NCBI RefSeq assembly: GCF_004359215.1
Contig: NC_090615.1
Span: forward strand, 6,910,373 to 6,974,372
Source of the DNA: Bremia lactucae
Lineage: Eukaryota > Oomycota > Peronosporomycetes > Peronosporales > Peronosporaceae
DNA length: 64,000 bases
Direction: 5' to 3'
Shown here: one piece after another, positions 11,023-20,592 of the stretch
Layout: every line of letters starts with the position of its first letter
How positions within the stretch are numbered: the first letter of the stretch is position 1
Translations under genes and position numbers: made by a program
Notes under the pieces: model-generated
Seen by the model: only the letters and a program-made list of their open reading frames with translations
The model's database searches: none
Told to the model about the DNA's origin: nothing

Positions 11023-11477
11023 TGTAACGGTGCGTCCCGTTACATAAATATTATTACGTATAAGAGATAAAATAAAAAGTATTTCTATGAGAGAAAAAAA
11101 CAAAGAAGTATTTTTGACTTAAAAGTTCCAATATTACCAAATTTGGTAATTTTGACGAAAAAAGACTTTAGTTTTATTGATAGGTTGGTTACAGTTTCAA
11201 TCAACACCGCAAATCGTTAGATAACACGATTGTGCGGTGAGAAGTAGGCGCCATACATAGTTTGGTAATTAATATTGTAAAGTCAATCGTAGATATAAGG
11301 TCTTTACGCAGGACCTTAATATATTAATACAGTTTCTATTGTTAAGCCTATTAACTAATCTTTGGTAGCTACGACTACTTAGCTACCTGTAATCTTCCTC
11401 TGCACGTCGTGTACGTGGAGTGACCGAGCCACGCCACCTTCACTGTAATCAGTGTAGGTTGTCTAATACTGTTAACA
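11023..11477 (+). repeat. LTR-B, 3' LTR of the right amb-Gypsy copy
   Basis: A 455 bp block from TGTAACGGTGCGTCCCGTTACA to CTGTTAACA. It contains the GGTTGGTTACAGTTT...ACCGCAAATCGTTAGATAAC region and CTTCCTCTGCACGTCGTGTACG near its right end. Related copies lie at 18569-18972 (+), 23040-23375 (-) and 37064-37292 (-). It shares only short blocks with LTR-A, such as TCCTCTGCACGT, so the two inverted arms carry different LTR subfamilies. Confidence 0.8.
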
Positions 11478-11510
11478 GTTTTCGCAAAAAAGGATGCCCT
11501 GTTACACATT

Positions 11511-12379
11511 ATGCTCAACAAGTCAGCAATTTATCAACTGTTCGCAGCATTTGAGCGCGACCATCAGATTGGAAGAGCCTGCCGACTAATCGCAATAGAG
11601 AAACCCCTTGAGAGCTTAGGCAATCGGATCATTTCTGCTCAGAATTTTGAGTACAAGATTGTCAATATCCTTGAAAAATCAATGGAAGCTGTTTTGGCTT
11701 CATCATTGTACTTCCTAGTGCTTTCTCGGTCTACTGATTCGAAACCATTCGTCGATCTCCACTGGAAGCGTACTTTAAGACGATTTGTGCCGAACTGGGC
11801 GTCTCCGGGTCATTCGTTACGAACATGTACCTTACAGAGGACAGAAGTTTAATATTCGAACTTGTGGCAAGGAAATACCGCAAGTGGACTTCGGAATATG
11901 GAAGGATGCTGTGGCTCGACTGATAAACCACAAGACCTTATTGCGTTGGTTTCACAGCGCAAGCGCTGGCTCAACGGCGCTTTTTGTGCCAAGCTTTTCA
12001 GTATCTCGAATCAGAATCGTATCTACTCTGAAAGTAACCACTCGTGCTTGCGCAAGCTGGCCTTCTCACTTTTATACATGTATTATCTTCTAAATGCGGC
12101 AATTCATTTTTAATGCCGGCAATCTTCTACTTGTTGCTCTATTTGATTGTTTTTTTAGGCTTCCAGCAAAACCGACTTGGATTTGTTGACACGTCGCAGT
12201 ACACACAAGCGGTGCGGTATGGTGTAGTGAAAATTTATAATTTCATGAATCTATTTGGGCTTCTGATGGTGATAACTGTTGCCCTCAAGGGAGGCATTTA
12301 TATTTTTATGCATTCTGATCAGCTATACGTCGCCCTTTTAGTATTGCCACAGCCCCTCCCTGTCTGCATTTTTTTGTAA
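11511..12379 (+). pseudogene. Chitin synthase pseudogene (catalytic half plus membrane segments)
   Basis: Fragment of a family 2 glycosyltransferase of the chitin synthase group, an integral membrane enzyme that polymerises UDP-GlcNAc. From 11511 the frame gives a stretch ending in ISAQNFEYKIVNILEKSMEA, the acceptor-binding region. LTEDR (about 11830) follows in a second frame, and SQRKRWLNGAF (about 11950), the QRRRW-type signature, in a third. Hydrophobic segments (FYLLLYLIVFLGFQ, about 12130; MNLFGLLMVITVALKGG, about 12250) fit the C-terminal membrane helices. The N-terminal half is absent and at least three frameshifts or stops are present, including TGA at about 11922 and TAA at about 12111. 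Its start lies about 35 bp after the LTR at 11023-11477, so an insertion probably removed the 5' half. Family identity is firm; which chitin synthase paralogue it is cannot be told. Confidence 0.85.
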
Positions 12380-12695
12380 TTAGATAGGAACTACTTGATG
12401 GATATTGATATCCCCCCTACTAAAGGTTGATATCCCCGGAATCTTTTAAACATATTATATATTTTAGTTTACATGAACCGCTTCTTCTTAAATTATTAAT
12501 CTGACAATTTTTGATTAAAAAATTATATTTTTAAAATCGCAGAAGATGTTATATCCACAACTTCTGTAAAGATTCTTATTTGAGGTTTCAATCCGAAATG
12601 CCGAATTGCCAATACACATTATGTTTCCTGTGATTGGCTAATTCATAGTATGTTCAACTAATAGTGGCTAATACATACTATGTTCCAATTGTAGC

Positions 12696-12969
12696 TTGAT
12701 GCCACAATGTCCATAGTATTCCTTGTCTATATATAGGATGCTTGTTCAGCTCCTTTATACAGTATTCATTCGATCATTCATCCAATGTTACATCAAAAAT
12801 TGACAAAGACACTTGCTGCCTTGACAAAGACACTTGCTACCTAGGTAGCAAGTGCCTTAGTCAATTCTTGAGGTAAACATTGGATAAATGATTGAATGGA
12901 TACTGTATAAAGGAGCTGAAGAAGCATCCTTTACATAGACAAAGAATACTGTGGACATCGTGGCATCAA
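12696..12969. repeat. Long imperfect hairpin (fold-back/MITE-like repeat)
   Basis: TTGATGCCACAATGTCCATAG at the left and CTGTGGACATCGTGGCATCAA at the right are near-perfect reverse complements. The arms continue inward (GTATTC/GAATAC, AAGGATGC, CAGCTCCTTTATACAGTAT, CATTCATCCAATGTT) to a perfect core TTGCTACCTAGGTAGCAA at 12834-12851. The left arm has an extra 20 bp copy of TTGACAAAGACACTTGCTRCC. Weaker pairing extends outward to about 12680. Its status as a non-autonomous DNA element is inferred; no clear target duplication is visible. Confidence 0.75.
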
Positions 12970-13819
12970 TTTACCATTGAAAGGAACATACAAAACTATG
13001 GTCTTCACGCATTTGCTGACCTGCTAAACTTGAATGCTTTGCGGTATAAGAAAATTCGAACGAAAGCCGACAAAAATGAAACATAACGAAAGTGTGGCTT
13101 GCTTGCGCTTTTATGATGGGTACAAAAAAGAGACTCAGACGAAAAAAAAGCATGCACTTCCGCAAAAGCTGGTAAAAGTAAAGTATAATAAATTCATCCT
13201 TCGCTTGACCTCCAAATACAAACTTAGATGCATGCTCAAGAGCGCACTTTAGACCCTTTAAAGAGAGTGCAAGATAATAAATGGGATTTAAGCAGTTAAC
13301 TATTTTCGAGTTGGATAAAAGGGTGTATTTTCCATAAGGTAAATGTACAGAACACGGCAAAAAACGCGGCATGCACATATCGATGTTTAATGTAATAAAT
13401 ACAATGCTATCGGGAAAAACACTTTAGACAGCCATTTTTCTCCTCAACAAGTTCTGAAAAAATCAATATCAAGCTCTCTATCTCGTACCAATTGACTGTA
13501 GAAGTATGTAGCTCTTTGTGTAGGCGAGCGCTACTATAGCAGCCTTAAGCACACACCTTCAAGCACAGTGAGAAGCGGTTTGACCGTGTTTGATCTAGTT
13601 ACATTACTTTGCATTGCATAAAATATCTAATTTGTTGTGGAAAAGCACACTAAACCATAGCAGGAAGCTCCTGCTATAGCCTCTATTTTACCTCCTATAA
13701 TGTCTTTCATCCTCTGTAACAACTTTTACTTTAAGTCCAGAATCTCGACGCCATCTTGCCGGATGTAACGTCAAAATGTCACTACTCTACCTTCATATTT
13801 TACTAATGCGTTCGGTTGG
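12970..13819. other. Intergenic, no gene recognised
   Basis: AT-rich spacer between the hairpin and the stop codon of ornithine decarboxylase. Open frames here are short and have no recognisable motifs. It presumably includes the 3' untranslated region of the decarboxylase. Confidence 0.5.
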
Positions 13820-15250
13820 TTAGTGCACAAACTGCTGCTGGTCATCCGCCACGTAATTGGAATCGAAGTAAATCTTGTGCGGACGCTGAAAGCCATTAAA
13901 GTCCGAGCCAGCAGCGCACGTGTAAGCTCCCATACTCGGAAACAAAATCCACTGGCCAACATCCATCAACGGCAGATCAACCTCCTTCATGATACAGTCC
14001 ATGCCGTCACAAGTTGGCCCCCAGAGGCTCGCCTTGTGCATTGTAATAGCGTCCATCGACGCCGTGTGCGACATAATTACAGGTTGGATCGTCGGGTGGT
14101 CGTAAACCATGCAATTAAATGAAGCATACAATCCGTCGTTCACAAAATACATATACTTGGGTACTTCAGCAGCGGCTGCGCTAGCTAGCACAGGTGGCTT
14201 GCCGGGAATTTCAAAATTAGGCGCCACCTTGCGGCCAATTACGTTCACGGCCAGTGTGTGAGTAGCCGCGGCAAAGAAGCGGCCAGGCTCCGAAATAACT
14301 GTCACACCGCTGCCCTGTGGAAAATTCAAGGCAAGCGATTTCTTGAGCTCGCGGGCGCAGTCTTCAAACCGTATGGGCGCACTTTCAGATCCAGGAAAGC
14401 CACCTCCAATATCTAATAGGTCAAAGCGATACCCAAACGAGTGACCAATGTCGAAAACCCTTCGGGCGCGCGCCACGGCGTCTGTGTAAGCCTGGACATC
14501 AAAACAACCGCTTCCAACGTGAAAGCTTACGCCGACCACATCTAGGTTGAGAGAGCTGGCGTAATTTAATAAATCTGGTACATCGTGCACCATAGCACCA
14601 AACTTTGTGCCAAGGCGGCATGCAGAGTTGGAGTCATCCACATAAAGCCGTAGCACGAGCTTGGCACAAGGATTAATGGAATAAATTTTAAAAAGTTCAT
14701 CTTGTGAGTCAAACGTCATCATGTCGACGCCATTGGCATGCGCAAAGGCGATATGGGAGCCTTGTTTACATGGGTTTGCGTAAATTATATCGCTAGCTGG
14801 GACGCCGCTGCCCAGCACAGAGCTGATTTCATTTTGACTAGCGCAGTCAAAGCCTACTCCAAGGCGAGACAACCCTTCAATAAGAGCTGGATCGGGGTTG
14901 CACTTGACGGCGTAATATGGCCGCACCTCAGGAAGATACTCATGCCAAAGCTTGTAGCGGCCTTCAACTGCGGTCGTGTCCACGATGTAAAACGCGTCGC
15001 GTGGGCTACTCGGACCGCTTCCAATACTCTGAATCTGAGTCTGCAACTGGCCCAATATCGATGCATTCAGCTGAAGATGCTGCAACTTGGGCCAAGAATG
15101 AGCATTTGTGAGGTCACTCGGTAGCACTATGGCGCGAGCCGCTTGTGTGCTCCTAAATCGCATGGTGACAGATCGTTCATGGCCGAATCTGCTGGCCAAT
15201 CGTGAAGCGCTCGTGAGCGTTGTGCAAGTGCCACGGAAGAGCAGACCCAT
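13820..15250 (-). CDS. ODC: Ornithine decarboxylase
   Basis: PLP-dependent fold III decarboxylase turning ornithine into putrescine, the first committed step of polyamine synthesis; normally a head-to-tail homodimer. The open frame starts at 15445 (541 codons), and I prefer the Met at 15250 (476 aa). Another good start at 15163 gives 447 aa, closer to the usual 420-460. Numbered on the 541-residue frame, key residues are K181 in YYAVKCN (PLP Schiff base), H309 in FHVGSG (stacks on PLP), G347-G349 in GGGFPG, and E386 in EPGRF (pyridine N). D437 in VNDGLY, C479 in WGPTCDGMD (catalytic Cys across the dimer) and Y508 in GAYT complete the site. EPGRF has Phe where animal enzymes have Tyr. No PEST-like C-terminal tail follows. 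Residues 66-105 are rich in R, S and T with almost no acid, which could be a mitochondrial presequence or just leader. No intron is needed. Confidence 0.95.
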   Translation of the reverse strand: MGLLFRGTCTTLTSASRLASRFGHERSVTMRFRSTQAARAIVLPSDLTNAHSWPKLQHLQLNASILGQLQTQIQSIGSGPSSPRDAFYIVDTTAVEGRYKLWHEYLPEVRPYYAVKCNPDPALIEGLSRLGVGFDCASQNEISSVLGSGVPASDIIYANPCKQGSHIAFAHANGVDMMTFDSQDELFKIYSINPCAKLVLRLYVDDSNSACRLGTKFGAMVHDVPDLLNYASSLNLDVVGVSFHVGSGCFDVQAYTDAVARARRVFDIGHSFGYRFDLLDIGGGFPGSESAPIRFEDCARELKKSLALNFPQGSGVTVISEPGRFFAAATHTLAVNVIGRKVAPNFEIPGKPPVLASAAAAEVPKYMYFVNDGLYASFNCMVYDHPTIQPVIMSHTASMDAITMHKASLWGPTCDGMDCIMKEVDLPLMDVGQWILFPSMGAYTCAAGSDFNGFQRPHKIYFDSNYVADDQQQFVH

Positions 15251-15445
15251 CTCGTTAACGGGCAAGGAACGAGCGCGGAATGCCCAAACAGGAAATGGCA
15301 TGAGAGAGTGACGACAAACGCCAACTGCCGTCAAATTGCAGTCACAAAAGGTTGTCAAATCATGACTTCGTTTCAGTATGAGGAGGGATTCGCTGACAAC
15401 CAGCCGTTGTAGTCCGCATTGAAGCTTTGCACAAAAACGAACCAT

Positions 15446-16014
15446 ACTAAAAACAATGCAGTCATGTCGGACGAATAGAGCATCGCCTACGCACGTATTT
15501 CCAAAGTATTTTTTTCATGTACATGTGTTTTATTAAGAAACACAGTAAATCCCCTGGATCTAAGTGTTGTGGATAGAGTTCCCCTTTCACTCCAACCTCC
15601 GCTACGGCAGCCACTGCGTGACGTGTAGTGCAAATGACGTTAAAATCTGGGGGCATTTAAAATCTTACGGTATCCTGCATCCGTTATGTGAAGATTACGC
15701 TGATGTGCCATTCGATATTTTGACAGATAATCAAAAAAAATGTTAAGAGCTGGCAATAGGTGGTGTAGCTTATTCACTGGATAGCCACTTTAAGATAGAA
15801 ATGCGAATCAAAAGTTGCTGGCAAAAAAGAAAGGCGGTGTTATATAGCTGTGACACTGCAGCTTTCTCACTATAGAGCCACCAAAGCTAAGTGCTTTGGC
15901 TTCTTAGAAATTGCTGCTTCAGTGATCCAACCATTAAGCCTGCACCTCATACTTCTAAGAAACCAAATGACCGTAAACAGCTGTTCAATCCAATCCTAGC
16001 CACGAAGTCGGTAT
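15446..16014. other. Intergenic between ODC and APC7
   Basis: 570 bp holding the ODC upstream region and the APC7 3' flank, both genes reading leftward. I see no strong oomycete initiator (TCATTY-type) element that I would assign with confidence, and no other gene. Confidence 0.5.
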
Positions 16015-18196
16015 TTACGATGAGAGGTACTCGTTGGCCTCCATCGATTCTTCATGCTCCTGCTGACCCATCTGTTCCATACTGTTGTTCATTTCGTCAG
16101 GATCTTCACCGTGCATGAGCTTCTCAAGTCGGTCCAGTCCTTGTACCGCCTCACTCGATCCTGGATTCAGTCGAAGCGCTTGGTGGAAATAATTAAGCGC
16201 CTCCGGGTACTGTTTCTCCATTGAATAAGTATACGCCAACTTGGTGAAGACTTCTTCACGTGGGTGACGTTCCCCCAATGCTTCAAGTCTAGAGGAAAAA
16301 CTGAGTTAGAGAAACCGCCCATACACGTCACTTGCAAAATAGCAGAAACCTCTTAATAGCATCCCGCAAGTTGCCGTCCTCAACTAGCAAATCTACCAAA
16401 GCAAAGTTGTTCGAAATATTTCGAGGTTCGATCGATAAGGCCTTATGCAAAGCCTGATGCGCTTGTTCTCGGTGTTCAGTACTGAGTGCGAGAGCATTCC
16501 CGAGAAGCACAAAGCTTTGCGCTTTCTGCGGGAACAATTTCACAGCCGTCTTAGCAGTAGCAATAGCCTCCTTGGAACGGTGCACACCAAGTGCATCCAA
16601 CTCACAGTAGCTCGTGATGATACCAGTGTAGGCCTCTAGAGACGGAGTGAGTCGACAAGCTGTCCAGAATGCTTTCAAAGCAGGCTTTGGACGATTGAGT
16701 CGAAGCAAGACTTCGCCGCGGAACAAATGGGCCGGCACATGACATTGACGATCTGCGATAGCGCGCTCCGAAAACTTTAACGCAGCTTCGTAATCTCCTT
16801 TCATGTCGTTATAGTATGCAGCAGCTAGCCACGACTCGGCGCAAGTGCTACTTATTTGAAAGAGTTCGTGAACCAAGTCGTTTAAATTGTTTTGCGACTT
16901 GCCCTTCCGTAGACAATTAGCATAGCGGTCCATGTATGTCAAATTAAATTCATCGACTTGTCGCGCACGCTTGAATGTCACATTTGCTTGATGCAGCAGG
17001 TCTTGTTTCAATTCGAGAGATCCCTTGCGAAGTATACAGTATAGGTTTCTTGGAAAGATTTCATCTAGTGTGTTATAGGACTCAATAGCCGCTGCAAACA
17101 TAGGCAACCACACAACGTATTAAAATCCGGCATTTTGAGAAAACACGTTACGGATGTCATGCCTTGGTGGTTATCCTGCTCGGCATCCATGGATGCTGTC
17201 ACCAATGTTTGCATCCACATTGCGTTCTCGTGAGTGAAACCAGTGTCCGTCGTCTTTTGAAATGCAGAGTAATACCGTTCGATTTCGTCGTGGCAGATGG
17301 CTGAGGAGAGCAACTCTGCATCTTCGCCTGCCTTCCGCGGAACATCAAAAGCTTCAAATGCGTCCGGTGAAGAGCCTTTCGCTGTCGCGATTTTTGCGAG
17401 GGCTAATGCTGCTTCTAATGCGTAGGAGTTCTGTCGCAAGGCAGCCATATAGCTTTTCTCTGCTTCGATCTGCAGTCCTTCAGCCACATACAATTTTCCA
17501 AGAAGAAGGTTCATGCTTAAGCTCCGGTCGTCAAGCGAAGTCGATCTCAGCTAGCGTAGTAGCACTTTTGTCAGATGGTCAGATTTCGTTAAGAAAGCTC
17601 GCACTCAATATTACCACTGCAATGGCTTCGTGAATGCAATTGATCTCTACGTAACACTTGGCAATCTTAAGCTTCACCTCCAGCTCTTGCTCTTTTGTGA
17701 CCACGCTTCGGTCTCTACAGCTATGATGGTAATATCGCTACATTAAACGATGTATTATGAATTACAGACATCTGATTTTCAACCTCGACTCATTTAGACT
17801 CACAATGGCGCGTTTATATTCACGTTTGGTGACCATTAAATCTGCAAATAGGTGCAACGTTTTAGCATGGAAAGCAGGCGACCGCTGCTTAGCATTCCCT
17901 GGTGCTGTACAACTATCATCATGCCTTCGTTTGCATACACTTGTATCTGCTTTATTTTCGGTATCGCTTTTGCTGTCGGGAGCTCCAAAATATAATGGAA
18001 ACAATGCAATGGAGACGAGCAACTCGCCTAATATCTGGGCAGATTCGATATTCCCGCTACTAATGAAAGATTCCATCTGTTGCTGCATAATTTTGGCATT
18101 GTATTGTGTGGCCATTCGAGTGTTGGCATCAGCGGTGTCGCTCTCGTCACGACATCGTTGCAACTTATTCGCACGCCGTTTCTTGGATGTCTCCAT
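16015..18196 (-). CDS. APC7: Anaphase-promoting complex subunit 7-like TPR protein (five exons)
   Basis: TPR scaffold subunit of the anaphase-promoting complex/cyclosome, the nuclear ubiquitin ligase that drives mitotic exit. Exons on the minus strand: 18196-17784, 17720-17615, 17550-17163, 17091-16350 and 16288-16015, totalling 1923 bp (640 aa; animal APC7 is about 565-600). Introns are 63, 64, 71 and 61 bp. Exons 2 and 3 give the conserved N-terminal block (ELEVKLKIAKCYVEIN, then NLLLGKLYVAEG). Exon 4 gives several TPRs (AALKFSERAIAD, HLFRGEVLLRLNRPKPALKA). Exon 5 gives the last repeat (YPEALNYFHQALRLNPGSSE) and an acidic tail. Intron 3 fits best as GC-AG (CCAAG|GCATGA, CAG|CGGCT), joining DNHQ to AAIESYNTLDE; a GT-AG alternative shifted by 11 bp keeps frame but drops AAIE. 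The N-terminal basic segment SKKRRANK may aid nuclear import. Confidence 0.88.
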
Positions 18197-18477
18197 TTCA
18201 GAGCTTTATTGAGTTCGCCTTAAGTTTGAAGCGTCACTTAATATAGGCACATTTTTTTAAAGAATTTTGCCTTTTATCTTGACTAAATTAGATACTTCAA
18301 CCGAACGGTGAGATCAAGCATTATTTGTCGATATGTCTGAGACGGAGATACCAAGCAGAGATAGCGTGCAATATAAGCTGTTTGTATTAACAGTTAAATA
18401 GTACTGTATGTGAATTTGAGTGGTCGATGTAATTTTATTTAATTTTAGCAAGCACTTTGTTTTTCCTGTGAATAATA
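18197..18477. other. APC7 upstream region
   Basis: About 280 bp of AT-rich sequence between the APC7 start and the next transposon fragment. It should contain the APC7 promoter, but no specific element is clear. Confidence 0.45.
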
Positions 18478-18972
18478 CAATAAGTCATACTAATTAAAAT
18501 AAGCCAACACTCGTACTTTCTATCACTCTACATCACTCATTATAGTGACTGTTGGCTAGGAAGGGGGGTGTCCAATATACATAAACATTATTTCCTATAA
18601 CAGTAAATAATATAAAAAATCTAAAAAAAACATTTTTTAATTATACAATATTAATGCAGCTAAAGTTCTGTTGATTGTTTGATTTACCTTAGACCAACCC
18701 CGCCAATCGCTGCTAAGCGCATATATAAGCATTGCACCAAGGAGTCGCTATACATAAATTATAATAATTTAAAGTCAGTAGATAAGAAGGTCGTTAAGGA
18801 ACTTATTCATATTAATACAGCTTTACTTTGTCCCTATGCTTGACTTCTTATTATGGACGTGCTAATAATTCTTTGCAGCTTGAAACCTTCTTCTGCACGT
18901 CGTGTACTTGAAATATTCGGAGGCACCTCACCTTCACTATTATCAGTGCAAGTGAAGTAGAATAAAGCAGTA
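18478..18972 (+). repeat. amb-Gypsy 3' end fragment with LTR-B
   Basis: Bases 18478-18568 match the element end at 10920-11022, finishing with GGCTAGGAAGGGGGG, a polypurine tract. From 18569 an LTR-B relative follows: TATACATAAACATTAT, ACCCCGCCAATCG, TTAATACAG, TTCTTCTGCACGTCGTGTAC. The first bases TGTAACGGTGCG are mostly deleted. It is a detached 3' end, about 280 bp upstream of the APC7 start. Confidence 0.65.
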
Positions 18973-19689
18973 CCAGCGAATGGTGACCGGTTACAGCAGA
19001 GCCAATGAATGGCCTCCCACGTGCCGCGCGTCAATAGATGTCGCGGTTCCTACGTGGGTACGCTTAAACAGCAATTGTTTTGCGTTTTTGCTCCGCCTAA
19101 TCAGTTTTATTGCACGCTTTAACGCTTCTTGTATATCCTTAAATGTAGAAATATTTAACAGACTATGTTCGAGATTTGCGAATTCTAATTGCTGCTATGT
19201 AGCTTGACCTTTTATAAGAGGCGGTTCTGCAAACCCTTTTCATGGAAGGTCTTTGTATGGGTAGGACAGAATGGAAGTTTCGGAATCCTCCATGTTATAT
19301 TTGATGCCGCTGTGGATATTGCAATGAATAATGAACTTAACTTTAGAGAAGCCAACTTTGGTACGTATGGCACCATGCTAGCTCTTCGAGATCATCTGTC
19401 CGTCCAACAGACCAAAATCAATAGAACTTAGCCTCGCTAAGATCAGACCTTTAGCTGTTGAACAGCAAAAAGACATCCGTAAATTATATATATGCGAAAG
19501 TATGAAGCACTTGCGCCCGGCGTGCTGATTGCGGAGGCTCGGACAAGTACAATCGCCACATCAAAACAGAAACATCTGGCACAGTGCAAGAAAGTTCGAC
19601 TTTCGGTAGGCGCAAAGTGCCCTTCTGGGTAAGAAATAGGATTAGTGAAATCTTTTGGGAGGTAGGAATAACAGGGCTTAGCTTCACAG
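18973..19689. other. Unassigned sequence
   Basis: No gene recognised. On the minus strand, 19195-19010 reads a charged helical-looking stretch (FKDIQEALKRAIKLIRRSKN) without flanking support. Bases 19500-19690 may be the degraded gag/protease start of the Gypsy relic that follows. Confidence 0.35.
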
Positions 19690-20336
19690 AGTCTTGTTCT
19701 TCATTGTGCCTGACGGCACAGACTTAATACATACCAATGGCAAAAATAGCTGGATTGTGGATTCGTATCATCCCCTTGCGCTTTAAGCGCCTGAGTACAT
19801 CGCTGACTCACCTCAAAATATCGAAGTCGAGCAAAGTGAAAAGAATCTCCGAAATCGATTAAAAAAATTAAGGATGGTCTCTTATTGCCCTTCACAATCG
19901 TCTCTGCGACCAGTCAGCCCGGCTTGTACACTGCTTGCTTTGCAAAAGGAACTCGTGCCACTGCCTTAAATTTTGTTCAACATAAAGCGAAATGTTTTGG
20001 CTTTGACAGTATTGAATGCTGTCTTGTCCACGATTTGAATGTAAGATATGAACTCATCCTTGATGTGGCTTGGCTTGTACAACATGAATCATGCTTTACT
20101 TGGAGGTCTAAGACAATAGGCGCAACGCGCAATGTTCCTAGCGAAGGCTTGGCGAGTCATGATGTCACCTTTGCTAGGCGCGAACCACTGGCAGAGTCCC
20201 TCAAAGTGTTGAGCATTTTAGTGCTTGAGCATAATAAATTCAATGTCAATCACATTGGTCTCGAGTGTGGCTCATTGTCTGCTTGTGAAACAACACGTAC
20301 TCCGTCGAGTGTCACTCGTCGTGATAACGAGTGACT
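19690..20336 (+). pseudogene. Gypsy aspartic protease relic
   Basis: Retroelement protease region. The best frame (19885-20334) contains a hydrophobic ligand wall and FDSIECCLVHDLNVRYELIL, DVAWLVQHESCFTWRSKT and IGATRNVPSE. These correspond to the LGMxWLxxHxPWIDWRS block that ends the protease in oomycete Gypsy elements, as also seen at 59015-59075. The catalytic D-S/T-G segment further 5' is not intact. It is truncated at about 20336 where a different Gypsy begins. Confidence 0.65.
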
Positions 20337-20592
20337 ACTGCAGTATCCGATTAGAGGATACTGCGACTCATTTATGATCGGCTAACATTATTTAGTGCCC
20401 GACCCAATAATATTACTCAATCATAAGTCGGCCAGTATTTGAGTGGTACCCAAGCATAGGAGAATTATTTCGTAATTTGTACAAAATTACATCCTAAACA
20501 GCAAAAATTAGAAAGAACTGATTTCCCTTAGTGTGAGCGCTCTCGCAAAGCGTTAAGAGTAAGATGGTAACGGGCTCGAACCCCATTATACC
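20337..20592 (+). repeat. Probable LTR remnant with a perfect small stem-loop
   Basis: Bases preceding a primer-binding-like site. GCAGTATCC and GGATACTGC form a 9 bp stem around a 7-base loop at about 20339-20363. No second LTR is available for comparison, so LTR status is inferred only from position. Confidence 0.35.

Noticed and set aside
12971..13378. Minus-strand open frame of 135 codons between the hairpin and ODC
   Set aside because: Composition rich in Phe, Leu and Cys with no motif and no conserved partner; likely chance in AT-rich spacer.
14738..15124. Plus-strand open frame of 128 codons
   Set aside because: Shadow of the ornithine decarboxylase gene on the other strand; no protein-like features of its own.
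19000..19195. Host gene exon on the minus strand (FKDIQEALKRAIKLIRR)
   Set aside because: Only about 60 codons, no splice-supported continuation and no recognised family.
20339..20363. Transcription terminator hairpin
   Set aside because: Bacterial-type terminators do not apply in this genome and no T-run follows; recorded only as a small stem-loop.
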